Shown: positions 1 to 9,083 of the stretch, one piece after another
Numbering within the stretch: position 1 is the stretch's first letter
Layout of the letters: the number at the start of each line of letters is the position of its first letter
Assembly (NCBI GenBank): GCA_945919795.1
Contig: CAMEJJ010000009.1
Coordinates: forward strand, 1 to 64,000
Length of the DNA: 64,000 nucleotides
Direction: 5' to 3'
DNA from: an uncultured Lachnospiraceae bacterium
GTDB taxonomy: Bacteria > Bacillota > Clostridia > Lachnospirales > Lachnospiraceae
The notes under the pieces: model-generated
Databases searched by the model: none
What the model was told of the DNA's origin: nothing
The model's input: the letters and a program-made list of their open reading frames with translations, nothing else
Program-made: the position numbers and the translations under genes

Positions 1-82
1 CACAAGCGGCAATTGCAGTATTTTTCTTGTCTCTTTTCAACCAACTGATGCAATTTGTAAAAAATGTTTTTAATGCTTTCAT
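1..82 (-). CDS. partial small basic protein, start only
   Basis: On the minus strand an ATG at 82 follows a GGAAG ribosome site by about six bases and opens a frame that stays open to the window edge. The 27 visible residues begin MKALKTFFTNC and are basic and amphipathic. The gap to the preceding ATPase gene (stop at 164) is 81 bp, so it is probably the next gene of the same operon. No family can be assigned from so short a piece. Confidence 0.5.
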   Translation of the reverse strand, partial: MKALKTFFTNCISWLKRDKKNTAIAAC

Positions 83-163
83 ATTGTTTCTTCCTGACTG
101 CTATAAATTATTTCTTTTTATCATTCAGTGATCTAATTTCGTATTGAGAATCCTTTTCATATC

Positions 164-1837
164 CTATGCATGATATGCCTGAAACAATTCCATCTGGGAT
201 TTGGACAGGCTTTTTCCGACTTTTGCATATTCATTGGAAATCGCACGCAAAATATGTTTCATTCCAATCGGACAATCTTCTGCCATGGCCATATAGGCAC
301 TATGTAATGCAGCATTTTTAATGGCTGCTCCTGATAGTTCAAAGGCCTGTGCTAAAGCCAATGCATCAAAGTCATCATTAAGCTGTGACTTTTCCGGAAA
401 AATATCCTGCCAAAGCTTTTGACGAAGTCCTTCATCCGGTAGCGGAAAATGGACCATATAGGAAATTCTACGACGGAATGCTTCATCAAAATTCTGCAAC
501 AGATTCGTTGCCAGAATGGATACGCCGTTATATTGCTCAATCCTTTGCAAAAGATACGCCGTTTCCGCATTGGAATAACGATCCTGTGCATCGGACACAT
601 CACTTCTTTTGGAAAAAATGGCATCTGCTTCATCAAAGAGCAGAATACATTCCATCTTTTCTGCTTCATCAAAAATCTTTCCGATGTTTTTTTGTGTTTC
701 TCCGATATATTTACTGATTAGTTGTGACAAATCCACGCGGTACAGCGGTAACTGCAATTCATTTGCAATCACACCGGCTGCCATTGTTTTACCGGTACCC
801 GGTGCTCCATAGAACAAAATGCTCATTCCGTTTCCGTAACTGAACTTTTTGCCAAATTCCCAGTCCGACAATACTTTTGGACGAACCGCAATCATATCAC
901 AAATATCTTTTAGCTGCTTATGCTGTAATTCGGGGAGTTTTAAGTCCTCGAAATTCATATTGGTCTGAAGCAAATTCATGCTGAACGCATCTATCTTTTT
1001 TTCTTTGGTTTCGGAAAGCGAAACCGTCAAAAGATGGTAAGCAGACTGGTCCACACGGAAACGTTCTGAATCCGTTACGATAGCAATGGATGTAAAAAAT
1101 CCGGACAGCCATTTGACAATGCTCTGATCCTGTTTTTCCATGCTGACACATACAAATGCACCATATAACAATGCGCATTCAACCAGTTCTTTCAGTTCCT
1201 GCACAGTATAGTAATGGTCGGAAATGGTAATCCACAAAGCAGGCAGTTGCTGATCTGCCAGAATCTGTTCGATGAAAAAATGTCTGCCGCAACCTTTCGG
1301 GCCATCAATCACCAGGGCCATTGGTGTCTGTTCCAGGCTCTCGGGTGAAAAAGAAAAAATCGTTTCTGCCTGTTCTTTTAACGAACTATTGATACTGCCA
1401 TTCTCCCACTTGGGAAATTTAAATAACATTCCCTGTGGAAGTTGCGGTAATTCTCCCTCAACATAAGAAACAAAAACAGGTGATAAAGAAAGATATTTCC
1501 CATTCAGAATAAAGCAAAATGCTATACTCTTTCGATAGTTCTGCAAAAGATTGACAGAAAGAATTTTAAATGCATCTTCCGTCTGCATCGGCATGCCGGT
1601 TTTCTTTTGCACATAAAACAAAGCCACCGCCAGAATTTTTTCTTCATCTGACAACTGAAGAACTTCAAAAGCATCCTGAAAGAAAAACACTTCTAACTGC
1701 TTAGCAGCATCCTTCATAATGCGGTCAAGCTCTTCTACCCATAAAGAAAACTTTTCGTCAACCGAATAGAGTTCCTCACAGATCTGCTTTCCCAACGCTA
1801 TCAATTGTAAATTATACTTTTCAACCGTTTCCATCAT
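164..1837 (-). CDS. AAA+ ATPase, contractile-injection-cluster type
   Basis: A 557-residue protein whose last 270 residues are a classical AAA+ module. Walker A is GAPGTGKT near residue 345, Walker B is LLFDEADAIF near 400, a sensor-1-like ILATNLLQNFD follows, and then the double arginine RRR. The N-terminal half has a second, degenerate nucleotide-binding fold (DGPKGCGRHF near 178). This layout and the phrases SKYIGETQKNI and FSKRSDVSDAQDRY match the AAA+ ATPases of extracellular contractile injection clusters (family knowledge). The ATG overlaps the stop codon of the upstream YbjN-like gene, so the two are translationally coupled. It resembles the ATPase at 4879-7086 in the same operon, so the pair may form a hetero-oligomer or act at different steps. 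The substrate is unknown. Confidence 0.85.
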   Translation of the reverse strand: MMETVEKYNLQLIALGKQICEELYSVDEKFSLWVEELDRIMKDAAKQLEVFFFQDAFEVLQLSDEEKILAVALFYVQKKTGMPMQTEDAFKILSVNLLQNYRKSIAFCFILNGKYLSLSPVFVSYVEGELPQLPQGMLFKFPKWENGSINSSLKEQAETIFSFSPESLEQTPMALVIDGPKGCGRHFFIEQILADQQLPALWITISDHYYTVQELKELVECALLYGAFVCVSMEKQDQSIVKWLSGFFTSIAIVTDSERFRVDQSAYHLLTVSLSETKEKKIDAFSMNLLQTNMNFEDLKLPELQHKQLKDICDMIAVRPKVLSDWEFGKKFSYGNGMSILFYGAPGTGKTMAAGVIANELQLPLYRVDLSQLISKYIGETQKNIGKIFDEAEKMECILLFDEADAIFSKRSDVSDAQDRYSNAETAYLLQRIEQYNGVSILATNLLQNFDEAFRRRISYMVHFPLPDEGLRQKLWQDIFPEKSQLNDDFDALALAQAFELSGAAIKNAALHSAYMAMAEDCPIGMKHILRAISNEYAKVGKSLSKSQMELFQAYHA

Positions 1838-2337
1838 AACTTCTCAAATGCTTCTTTTGCCTCGTCATACATAATTCCGCAGTTAATAATGGTCTCACCG
1901 ACAACACCTTCATCAAAAGGCACATCGTCTGCGGAAGGAATCATAACCTTATACTGTATTTTACATTCATCATCTAATGCTTCTTTGGAGTAGAAGAAAG
2001 AGCCCACCAGTGCTGTCCGGTTCAAATCGTTGACAAGCCGTAAAACAGCGAGCTCATCCTTATCTGCTACATCAACAGCAACCTGGGTATAAAGCAGTAA
2101 ATACTTGGTGTACACCTCATCTTCGTCAGGTGTCTGCATAATCCTGCCCACTAACACCCGTTCCAATTCTTCCGGTGTCTTAGCAGGGCCGTCCCCTCCG
2201 GGAAACTCAACCAAAATCAGTTTATCATCTTCCTCTTCGGGTGCATCCATCACTTCGGCTGCAATATCAATATCCTCTAAGAAATCAACCAATGCCTCTA
2301 ATTCTTCCTGTTTTTGCTCTAATGTTAAATATGCCAT
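1834..2337 (-). CDS. small acidic YbjN/secretion-chaperone-like protein
   Basis: A 167-residue, strongly acidic protein; the ATG at 2337 has AAGAGGG seven bases upstream. The region LRLVNDLNRTALVGSF followed by a hydrophobic-then-acidic strand pattern resembles YbjN and class I type III secretion chaperones. This is a fold-level impression only. It lies directly after the 799-residue lysine-rich protein and overlaps the start of the next AAA+ gene. A small acidic protein beside a large basic one would suit a dedicated chaperone for that basic partner. No catalytic motif is visible. Confidence 0.6.
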   Translation of the reverse strand: MAYLTLEQKQEELEALVDFLEDIDIAAEVMDAPEEEDDKLILVEFPGGDGPAKTPEELERVLVGRIMQTPDEDEVYTKYLLLYTQVAVDVADKDELAVLRLVNDLNRTALVGSFFYSKEALDDECKIQYKVMIPSADDVPFDEGVVGETIINCGIMYDEAKEAFEKL

Positions 2338-2486
2338 GTTTTTCCCTCTTAATCTTATCAATCATTTTTCATAATACTTTTATGAATAATATTGCTGTTT
2401 TTACTCATCTTATTCTTCTTTTTGTTCAAATCCATATTCTCAGATGATATTTTCTGTTTCTTTACAGCGCGTTTTAAATCTTTCGA

Positions 2487-4886
2487 TTAATTGCCATCCT
2501 GTGAGAATATGCTGGATAAAGACGAAATAATATCATCCCGGCTATTCGCTTTCATAATGCTGGAAACCCTCATATCCGAACCTCTTCTGACACCAACCAA
2601 ATATTCAAAATCATTTTTTATTTTGGTAATCACAAAGTCTTTGGTTTCCGGAGCCGCTTTATCATCGGTTCCGGTCACCCATCCGGTGTTTTCTTTCATA
2701 ATGGAAGCCAAAATATCCATTTTTTCATAGAGAGCGGTTCCCATTTCATTCCGAACATATTCTTTATTCATTCCACGCTGCGAATTTTGTTCTAACTCTG
2801 AATTTAGAAAGCTACCAACATTCTTGCTAACCTCTGCTAATCCGGTTACTGTTTTAATAATACTTCCCGTTAAAATCAGACCTCCGCCTGCCAAGGCACC
2901 TACGCCCGTCGCTGTACAGATTTCCCCGGATAATTGTAATACATTACCAACCAGCTTTGCAGCATTGGTTGCCAAATCAAATCCATTTGTCCGCATTTTC
3001 AAATTCTGACGATGAGCAAGTGCATTTTCCACTTCGTATTCATTTAATATATCCAAAGCTTCCATCGCATGTATCTTGGTCTTATACTCATCATTTTCAG
3101 TAACTGAATTTTTATTTCTTTCTTTACCTGCCTTTTTTGTTTCCCACATATGAGCCGCAAGTTTTTCATTTACTTCGCCATATCCGGTTGCAACATTCTC
3201 TTTATCCTTCCGATGTATAATATTCGTATCTATCCAGTTCATTCTTCTGGCATAACGACTTTTTCCCTGAAACTGATTCTGGTCAATTTCTTCCTGATTT
3301 TTACTGATATTGACTTGTGCTCCAACATTTGCCAACAGGGCTTTCCGTTTCTCACGAATGCCTTTTTCAGAAAAATCGTCCACCTCAAAAAGCGTGGCAT
3401 CTAACGAACGCTTTCCTTCCAGACATGCTTTTCTCTTTTGTGCCAGTCTTTCCTTTAATTTTTTCTGGGATTGATGTACTGTGTATCTGCTTTTCCCAGC
3501 GAAAACAAGTTCCATAGATGCTTTCGCTATACCGCCTGCGTTTTGCAAAATCGACAGACAACTGCCCAAAAAGGGGACCATATCTATCCATGGACCTGCA
3601 AAATCAATTACATTGCCGATCAAATCAAGCACATTCCCAAAAAATTCGCGAAAACGCAATGCATATTCCTGATTATCAATGATTTTTCTGTTTTTTATGG
3701 TATCGACTCCGGCTTTGACCGTTTCGATCAATGTCTTTATAAAGTTAAAAGCGGCTAAACCACAACCAAGTCCTTCTTTAGCACCAAATTCCATTTCCCC
3801 TATTTCAGGAGGTTCTGCATTGATCTTATGAGTTTCTCTTAATTCTTTTATTTTTTTATCCAGATCACCTTTATTTTCAATCACATCCGAAATATCAGAA
3901 TAATTGCCAAAGAGATTGGAAATCCATTCCTCCACCTGCAATGCAAAAGAGCCCACTTTTTTCGCACCTTCTTTTGCCTTTTGACCTTGTGTGGGTTGCT
4001 CTAGTCCCTGCATCGTAATTAGCTGAACTTCTTTTTCTAAATCTGCATCCCGGTTTTCTTCCTGACGCTTTTTAATGTCCTCTTTTTTGCTTTCATCAGT
4101 TTCGGCATTCAGTTCATTGGCGTATTTCCGATTCAAGGTTTTTTCTGCCTTAGCATATACTTCCCTTCTGGCATCTCCGACTTCTCCGACATGCATGACC
4201 ATATCATAGACGCCTTTATTCTTGGTAATCATGGTCCTTACCTGTTTTTTATCGGCATACTTTTCCTGAATGACATTTGCCACGCCTTCAAAATCCTTAA
4301 CAACATTAGCCGACCCGGATGCGTTGACAATAATCTTACTCTCGGTTTCGGTAAATGAAGTCAATTCTTCATCTTTCGCTTTCATTTCCTGTTGCATGGT
4401 AACAACATCATCAACCAAAGAATGTTTATTCTTTGCCGTTTTCCACGTATCTATCTTGGCTTTATATCCATCATAAGCCTCTTTTCGTTCTTGTATCTTT
4501 TGGTTGACTTTTTTTGCAGGATCCATCTTATCGGATGTAGAAGTTTTGGCTTTTTCTGCGTCACTTTTTTCAGACTTAGAATGAGAGGATTTCTTATGGT
4601 GGTGATGATGCACTTTTTTCTTCAATTCCGCTGTCTTTTCCTTTGTCTCTTTGCTTTGAGGCGAAACCTTTCCCTGCTTCTGCTCTTTGGCATCTTTTTT
4701 AACTTCTTTTGTTACCTCTTTTAATTTCTGTGCATCTTCTGAAGGTTTTTTTGCGTTCTCTTTCCCTGCCTGCTCACTTTTACTGCGTTTAAAAAGTGAA
4801 AATTTTGATTTTTCTTTTGAACCGTCCTTCTTTTTTTGTTCTTTTTCAGCGCTTCCTGCTTGAGTGGTTTTTCCCATTTTACTCAT
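2487..4886 (-). CDS. lysine-rich 799-aa protein with hydrophobic segments, candidate cargo
   Basis: The first 140 residues are highly charged, dominated by Lys/Glu/Ser with a run of five histidines near residue 92, and are predicted disordered. Residues 140-330 look alpha-helical. Two hydrophobic stretches follow, near 430-465 (DMVPFLGSCLSILQNAGG) and 655-700 (glycine/alanine-rich, GVGALAGGGLILTG). The C-terminal 100 residues look globular. I recognise no family. Its start overlaps the end of the large AAA+ gene by 8 bp and a small acidic protein follows. A basic disordered leader plus hydrophobic hairpins is compatible with an effector or scaffold handled by the AAA+ proteins, but that is inference. 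Confidence 0.75.
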   Translation of the reverse strand: MSKMGKTTQAGSAEKEQKKKDGSKEKSKFSLFKRSKSEQAGKENAKKPSEDAQKLKEVTKEVKKDAKEQKQGKVSPQSKETKEKTAELKKKVHHHHHKKSSHSKSEKSDAEKAKTSTSDKMDPAKKVNQKIQERKEAYDGYKAKIDTWKTAKNKHSLVDDVVTMQQEMKAKDEELTSFTETESKIIVNASGSANVVKDFEGVANVIQEKYADKKQVRTMITKNKGVYDMVMHVGEVGDARREVYAKAEKTLNRKYANELNAETDESKKEDIKKRQEENRDADLEKEVQLITMQGLEQPTQGQKAKEGAKKVGSFALQVEEWISNLFGNYSDISDVIENKGDLDKKIKELRETHKINAEPPEIGEMEFGAKEGLGCGLAAFNFIKTLIETVKAGVDTIKNRKIIDNQEYALRFREFFGNVLDLIGNVIDFAGPWIDMVPFLGSCLSILQNAGGIAKASMELVFAGKSRYTVHQSQKKLKERLAQKRKACLEGKRSLDATLFEVDDFSEKGIREKRKALLANVGAQVNISKNQEEIDQNQFQGKSRYARRMNWIDTNIIHRKDKENVATGYGEVNEKLAAHMWETKKAGKERNKNSVTENDEYKTKIHAMEALDILNEYEVENALAHRQNLKMRTNGFDLATNAAKLVGNVLQLSGEICTATGVGALAGGGLILTGSIIKTVTGLAEVSKNVGSFLNSELEQNSQRGMNKEYVRNEMGTALYEKMDILASIMKENTGWVTGTDDKAAPETKDFVITKIKNDFEYLVGVRRGSDMRVSSIMKANSRDDIISSLSSIFSQDGN

Positions 4887-7086
4887 CCCCTTCTTCCATC
4901 AGATAATAATAACCACCAAAATCTGAGGAAATCATATTTTTTCCAACTTTGCTATTTTCCCGTTTCATGGCTTTAAAAATATCAGCCATGCCAACTTTCC
5001 GTTTTTCTCCCGCCGCCATAAACGCTGCAGACAATGCAATGTTCTTTATCTGGCTGCCGGATAATTTAAACTGTGCAGCAAGAAACTCACAATCGAGTTC
5101 CTCGCAGGGCATCTTCTTGGGAAATACATTTTCCCAAATCTGCAACCTCTGCACCTCATCCGGAAACGGAAATTCAATTATAAACTGAAATCTTCTCATA
5201 AACGCGGCATCAAAGTTTTGCAGCAGATTGGTTGCTAATATAATAACGCCTTCATATTCCTCAATTTTCTGCAACAGATATGCTGTACTGGCATTTGCGT
5301 ATTTATCCTGCGAATCCTTTACTTCAGAACGCTTTCCAAATAACACATCCGCCTCATCAAAAAACAGAATACTCTGGCTTTTCTTTCCATGTTCAAATAT
5401 TTCGCCAAGCTTTTTCTCGGATTCACCTACATATCTGGACATCACCTTTGCCATATCCACTTTGTAGAGTTCTAAACCCAGCTCTTTGGCAAGGACCTGT
5501 GCACCCATGGTCTTACCGGTTCCCGGAGGCCCGTAGAAAATCATACTGGTACCTTTTCCGTAAGCGACTTTTTCATGAAATCCCCACTCCGAAAAGACCT
5601 TATTCCGATAACGAATCCGATTCACCGCATCCGTCAACAGTTTCTTTTGCGAAGCAGGCAGTATCAGATCCTCAAAGTTATGAATTGTCCGTATTTTGGT
5701 CGCATCATTGCCCAGCATATGTGCAATTTGTTTCTGACATGCCTCGTTTAGAATTTCCCGGTTTACTTTCGCAAGTCCCATTCCATTCATCTGTAAAAAT
5801 GCATCAGAAACACTGTTTTTGATGGCTCCCGGTGTCAATATGTACTGAGCAGGCAAAACATCCAGTAACTCTTTGATATCACTTTTTGTAATACTCAGTT
5901 GTTCCTGCATGCTTTCCAGGTAATACTTCCATACAATACGTCGGTTTTCCACCGAAAGATTCTCTATGTTAATCCGAATTGTCTCATAATGAGACTTAGG
6001 CAGGCTTTCTCCATCTCCGGTAAGCGTAAATCCGAAAAAATCGGAATACTGTTCCATGTGCCAGACAATTTCCTCTAACTCCTGAAAACTGTTCTTTTCC
6101 GTGTCAAAATCCGTAAATGCGACAAACGCATCTCCCCGCAGCATCGATTCCAATGCAATTTCACGAATGAAATCTTCGTAGCCCCTTTCGTTCCGGCACA
6201 AAAACAATTTGGTACAATCCACCATAATAAGCGTTATCCGGTTATCGCTGCAGAACTGCTTTAATATACTTTTTCTGCCACATCCCGGTTCTCCGCAAAG
6301 ATATAGGATTTTTTGCTTTTCTCCTACCTTGCAAATTCTTTTGATTCCATCCAAAATCTCTTCCTGAACCAAAAGCTTCTCACCATTTTTATATGGTAAG
6401 CATACGGTAATGATTTTTTTTAATTCATCATTTTCGCTGGCAACATCCCATAAAAAGGAATAAACCCGTTGCGATATCATCATCGGCACCTGAAATAGAT
6501 GCTGCTTTTGCTTTGTATCTACATTTTGATACAAAATGGAAAAATCATCATATCGCTCCACAAAGTTTTTGCTAAGCATCATTCTCTCTACCGGATTCAG
6601 AGTAAAAATTCTGGTGCACAACTCAACCGTGGGATATTCTAAATCATAATCATCGGACAGCAGAGCAAAAATTCTCTTAAAATGAACATTGCTCGCTGCG
6701 GCAAACGAAAACAGAAACAAAAGTTTTTCAAACGGTGTAAAGCGAAACAGACGGAAAATGTAATAAACAGGAACCATCTTTCCGTTTTTTATTTCTTTTA
6801 CTGCTTCTTCTTCTAACTGATCCAATTCTGCCAAAAAATCATTCATACATTCCCGGTAAGCGGAAACAGTTTCATCATCAAAATCGGTATCGCTTAACCG
6901 GTTCAGTTCTTCCCGATATAAAATGCGCTCCCGGATACCTGCTATTGTACCGTTTTCATGGACTGTAACCGCATAATCAGAATACGTCTGCAAAATATCT
7001 TTTAAAATTTGAAACAGTCTGTCATATGTAATTTCTAAAAACAAATCAGATTCAGCTGTTATCATCGTTATTGTCATCTTCCTCAT
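4879..7086 (-). CDS. AAA+ ATPase with winged-helix-like N-terminus
   Basis: A 735-residue protein in three parts. Residues 95-190 (RFTPFEKLLFLFSFAAA, then a dd..YPTVELCTRIF pattern) match the winged-helix region of AAA+ ATPases from contractile injection clusters. Residues 230-450 form a degenerate nucleotide-binding fold (CGEPGCGRKS). The C-terminal module has Walker A GPPGTGKTMG near 515 and Walker B LFFDEADVLFGKRSE near 570. It overlaps the upstream 280-aa gene by 35 bp and the downstream 799-aa gene by 8 bp, so all three are co-transcribed. Several in-frame ATGs occur in the first eight codons and the exact start is uncertain. Function: energy-dependent remodelling of an unknown partner. 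Confidence 0.87.
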   Translation of the reverse strand: MRKMTITMITAESDLFLEITYDRLFQILKDILQTYSDYAVTVHENGTIAGIRERILYREELNRLSDTDFDDETVSAYRECMNDFLAELDQLEEEAVKEIKNGKMVPVYYIFRLFRFTPFEKLLFLFSFAAASNVHFKRIFALLSDDYDLEYPTVELCTRIFTLNPVERMMLSKNFVERYDDFSILYQNVDTKQKQHLFQVPMMISQRVYSFLWDVASENDELKKIITVCLPYKNGEKLLVQEEILDGIKRICKVGEKQKILYLCGEPGCGRKSILKQFCSDNRITLIMVDCTKLFLCRNERGYEDFIREIALESMLRGDAFVAFTDFDTEKNSFQELEEIVWHMEQYSDFFGFTLTGDGESLPKSHYETIRINIENLSVENRRIVWKYYLESMQEQLSITKSDIKELLDVLPAQYILTPGAIKNSVSDAFLQMNGMGLAKVNREILNEACQKQIAHMLGNDATKIRTIHNFEDLILPASQKKLLTDAVNRIRYRNKVFSEWGFHEKVAYGKGTSMIFYGPPGTGKTMGAQVLAKELGLELYKVDMAKVMSRYVGESEKKLGEIFEHGKKSQSILFFDEADVLFGKRSEVKDSQDKYANASTAYLLQKIEEYEGVIILATNLLQNFDAAFMRRFQFIIEFPFPDEVQRLQIWENVFPKKMPCEELDCEFLAAQFKLSGSQIKNIALSAAFMAAGEKRKVGMADIFKAMKRENSKVGKNMISSDFGGYYYLMEEGDE

Positions 7087-7882
7087 TGTCAGAAACCATA
7101 GCTTCCTGACTTTCTTCTAACTGAGTGCGTTGATGTTTATAATATTCAAACATCTCATGTTTTTGTATATCAAATGCATAGTTGATTTTTCTAAGGAAAA
7201 ATCTACTTCCGCTTTCTTTTCGGTATAGTAAAGCCTCGATCAGATTTTCTTTTTGTAAATTATCCCGTTGCTTTTTGTATAATCCGACATTTTCCTCATG
7301 CTCACCGGCACGCGAATATACTGCAATCTGCTGCTTTAATTCCTGTTGCTCCTGCCTAACCTTTTTTAACCGCTCCAGTTCTTCGGATTTGTCAAAAAAG
7401 GGCATTGTTTTTCGCAATGCATCCATATTGATGCGGTTATAATACGGACTGACGGAGCGTTCCGTCCACGGCTTTGCTTCGGCCTTCTCAATGAGCACGG
7501 AGGAATTACGGCTATACTTGGAAATGTAACCCCTGTTCTCATTTTGTCCCTTCAACAACGTCTTCATCTGGTATTCTGCCATCTCTTTCTGATAGCGGCT
7601 GCTGATCGTGTCATAACGGGAAGTTTTCAAATTGGCAAAAATGAAACTTCTGCCACGATTTGGATTGTATCCTATCTGCAGGCGGCCAAACATGGTGTCG
7701 ATTTTCATCAGGCGGTCACAGCCAAATAAATGTCCTACCGTACGGTCTTCATAATAACCTTCTATGCGATTATGCTCGGAAAAATGCTCCACCTTGATAT
7801 GGCTGACAGCCGTTAAGCGGTCATAGGTTTCGATCATTTTTTTATGTTCCGTTTTTTCAATCTGTTCCTGTGCTGATGTCAT
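7052..7882 (-). CDS. first protein of the AAA operon, unknown function
   Basis: About 276 residues; ATG chosen at 7882, just after GAGGTGG (a GTG at 7894 is the alternative). The protein is basic with many Tyr and Arg residues. A predicted coiled coil (EELERLKKVRQEQQELKQQ) spans about 165-215, and the C-terminal tail is acidic (DNEEDDNNDDN). No signal peptide or membrane segment is visible and I recognise no family. It overlaps the following AAA+ gene by 35 bp in another frame, so it is translationally tied to it. As first gene of the operon it could be an adaptor or structural protein. Confidence 0.7.
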   Translation of the reverse strand: MTSAQEQIEKTEHKKMIETYDRLTAVSHIKVEHFSEHNRIEGYYEDRTVGHLFGCDRLMKIDTMFGRLQIGYNPNRGRSFIFANLKTSRYDTISSRYQKEMAEYQMKTLLKGQNENRGYISKYSRNSSVLIEKAEAKPWTERSVSPYYNRINMDALRKTMPFFDKSEELERLKKVRQEQQELKQQIAVYSRAGEHEENVGLYKKQRDNLQKENLIEALLYRKESGSRFFLRKINYAFDIQKHEMFEYYKHQRTQLEESQEAMVSDNEEDDNNDDNS

Positions 7883-7995
7883 AAGCCACCTCACATATAT
7901 CTTATGCGACCGTTTTTATTTTCTGACACAAACTTTTACACACAAATCTTCCGTTTTGTTACCTCATGTCTTTTTCATAGCAAATGTACGGCATA

Positions 7996-8001
7996 ATTAT
8001 A
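7996..8001 (-). promoter_or_regulatory. -10 box for the AAA operon, no -35
   Basis: A perfect TATAAT on the minus strand about 114 bp upstream of the first operon gene. The six bases 17 bp further upstream do not resemble TTGACA, which is usual for promoters needing an activator. Confidence 0.5.
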
Positions 8002-8052
8002 CATTGTCATGTAAGATTTTATTATCTTCTCAAAATTACATCAATAGTTTTG

Positions 8053-8106
8053 GGACGAATCAACATATAAAAAGGACGAATCTACACCTCATTGAGACGA
8101 ACCGAC
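8053..8106 (-). promoter_or_regulatory. three 12-bp direct repeats, 21-bp period, LytTR-type operator candidate
   Basis: Plus-strand copies start at 8053 (GGACGAATCAAC), 8074 (GGACGAATCTAC) and 8095 (AGACGAACCGAC), each exactly 21 bp apart. LytTR-domain regulators bind direct repeats spaced about two helical turns apart (family knowledge). The repeats lie about 50-105 bp upstream of the -10 of the AAA operon and just downstream of a LytTR regulator gene. Confidence 0.6.
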
Positions 8107-8115
8107 AAATATAAA

Positions 8116-8139
8116 AAAGCCACATTTTCATGCGGCTTT
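8116..8139 (-). terminator. rho-independent terminator after the LytTR gene
   Basis: On the minus strand AAAGCCGCAT and ATGTGGCTTT pair around a short loop and a T-run follows. It lies 38 bp after the LytTR stop codon. Confidence 0.8.
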
Positions 8140-8176
8140 GCATAATCAATCTGATACAATTATTGTATCTAACAGA

Positions 8177-9004
8177 CTATTTCGTTTCATTTTCATCTTC
8201 TTTTCCCAATATCTTATCCGGTATTTTTCCAAGATAAAACATGAATGCTTTTTGAATTTCACTATTATTCTCAGAAAATTCTATTTGCGAAATATCAAAT
8301 AAAATACATCCACAGTGACCTTTGAAAGTCGGAAAACAAATCACTTTTAAATTCGTGTCAATTTCCGGGCTGTAATCCACAATTTCACGTATCTCACCAT
8401 AAATGGTGGCACGTTCGTAAGTCCTAAGCCATTTGGAATCCATATTAGAAAACAGGCTGCCAAAAGAACTCCCAATTAACTTATCTAATGGTAACTTTTC
8501 CAGCCTTGCCAATGCGGGATTGCCATAACGGAAAATCCAATCCACAGCATGACGTTTCTCATCAAATACCATCTCAATATCGGTAAAAGCAAAAGGCATT
8601 AAATCAAAGCTTCTATAATGGTTGTGATACTCTTCCTCCGTCTTTGGTGCATCCTCATGTGCAAAACTGCTAATGAATTTCTTCTGAATTTTCTCAAGCT
8701 GATTGACAATTTCTTTTTTCTTTCTCAAAACATAATCTAAGGATTCACCATTACTTAAATATATTTTGTCACTGATATCATGAATTGCCATTGCAGATAC
8801 AAGTACACTGCGATGTACCAGAATAAAACCATCACCAAGCTCTTCTCTTAACTCAGTAAGTGTTTTTCGAACTGTATAAATCTTACCGTAGCTGACATGA
8901 ATCTCTGCATTGTTCCTTCTCATAATAATATATAAAATGGAACTGACATTCAGCACAACTTCTTTCTTATTTGATAAAATGGTTATGTATTTTACTTCCT
9001 GCAA
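8177..9004 (-). CDS. LytTR DNA-binding regulator with C-terminal PAS-like domain
   Basis: I place the start at a TTG at 9004 because GGAGGG lies seven bases upstream; a longer frame reaching 9175 would overlap the flavodoxin gene by 92 bp. Residues 1-105 are a LytTR domain (ILYIIMRRNNAEIHV, then VRKTLTELREEL, then VHRSVLVS). Residues 130-250 resemble a PAS sensor domain (FRYGNPALARLEKLPLDKL). There is no receiver domain, so it is a one-component regulator whose PAS domain probably senses a small ligand or redox state. The three 21-bp-spaced repeats just downstream suggest that it controls the divergently organised AAA operon to the left. Confidence 0.85.
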   Translation of the reverse strand: MQEVKYITILSNKKEVVLNVSSILYIIMRRNNAEIHVSYGKIYTVRKTLTELREELGDGFILVHRSVLVSAMAIHDISDKIYLSNGESLDYVLRKKKEIVNQLEKIQKKFISSFAHEDAPKTEEEYHNHYRSFDLMPFAFTDIEMVFDEKRHAVDWIFRYGNPALARLEKLPLDKLIGSSFGSLFSNMDSKWLRTYERATIYGEIREIVDYSPEIDTNLKVICFPTFKGHCGCILFDISQIEFSENNSEIQKAFMFYLGKIPDKILGKEDENETK

Positions 9005-9083
9005 ATTGGGTCCCTCCGGTTCACTTCCCCTTGAACTTTTTGGTATATCGTTGCTATCCCTGTTGAAAAACCCACCCCTAAAA

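Noticed and set aside
4392-4724. Phe/Leu-rich plus-strand frame opposite the lysine-rich protein
   Set aside because: Antisense of AAA/GAA-rich codons always reads Phe/Leu; no start signals.
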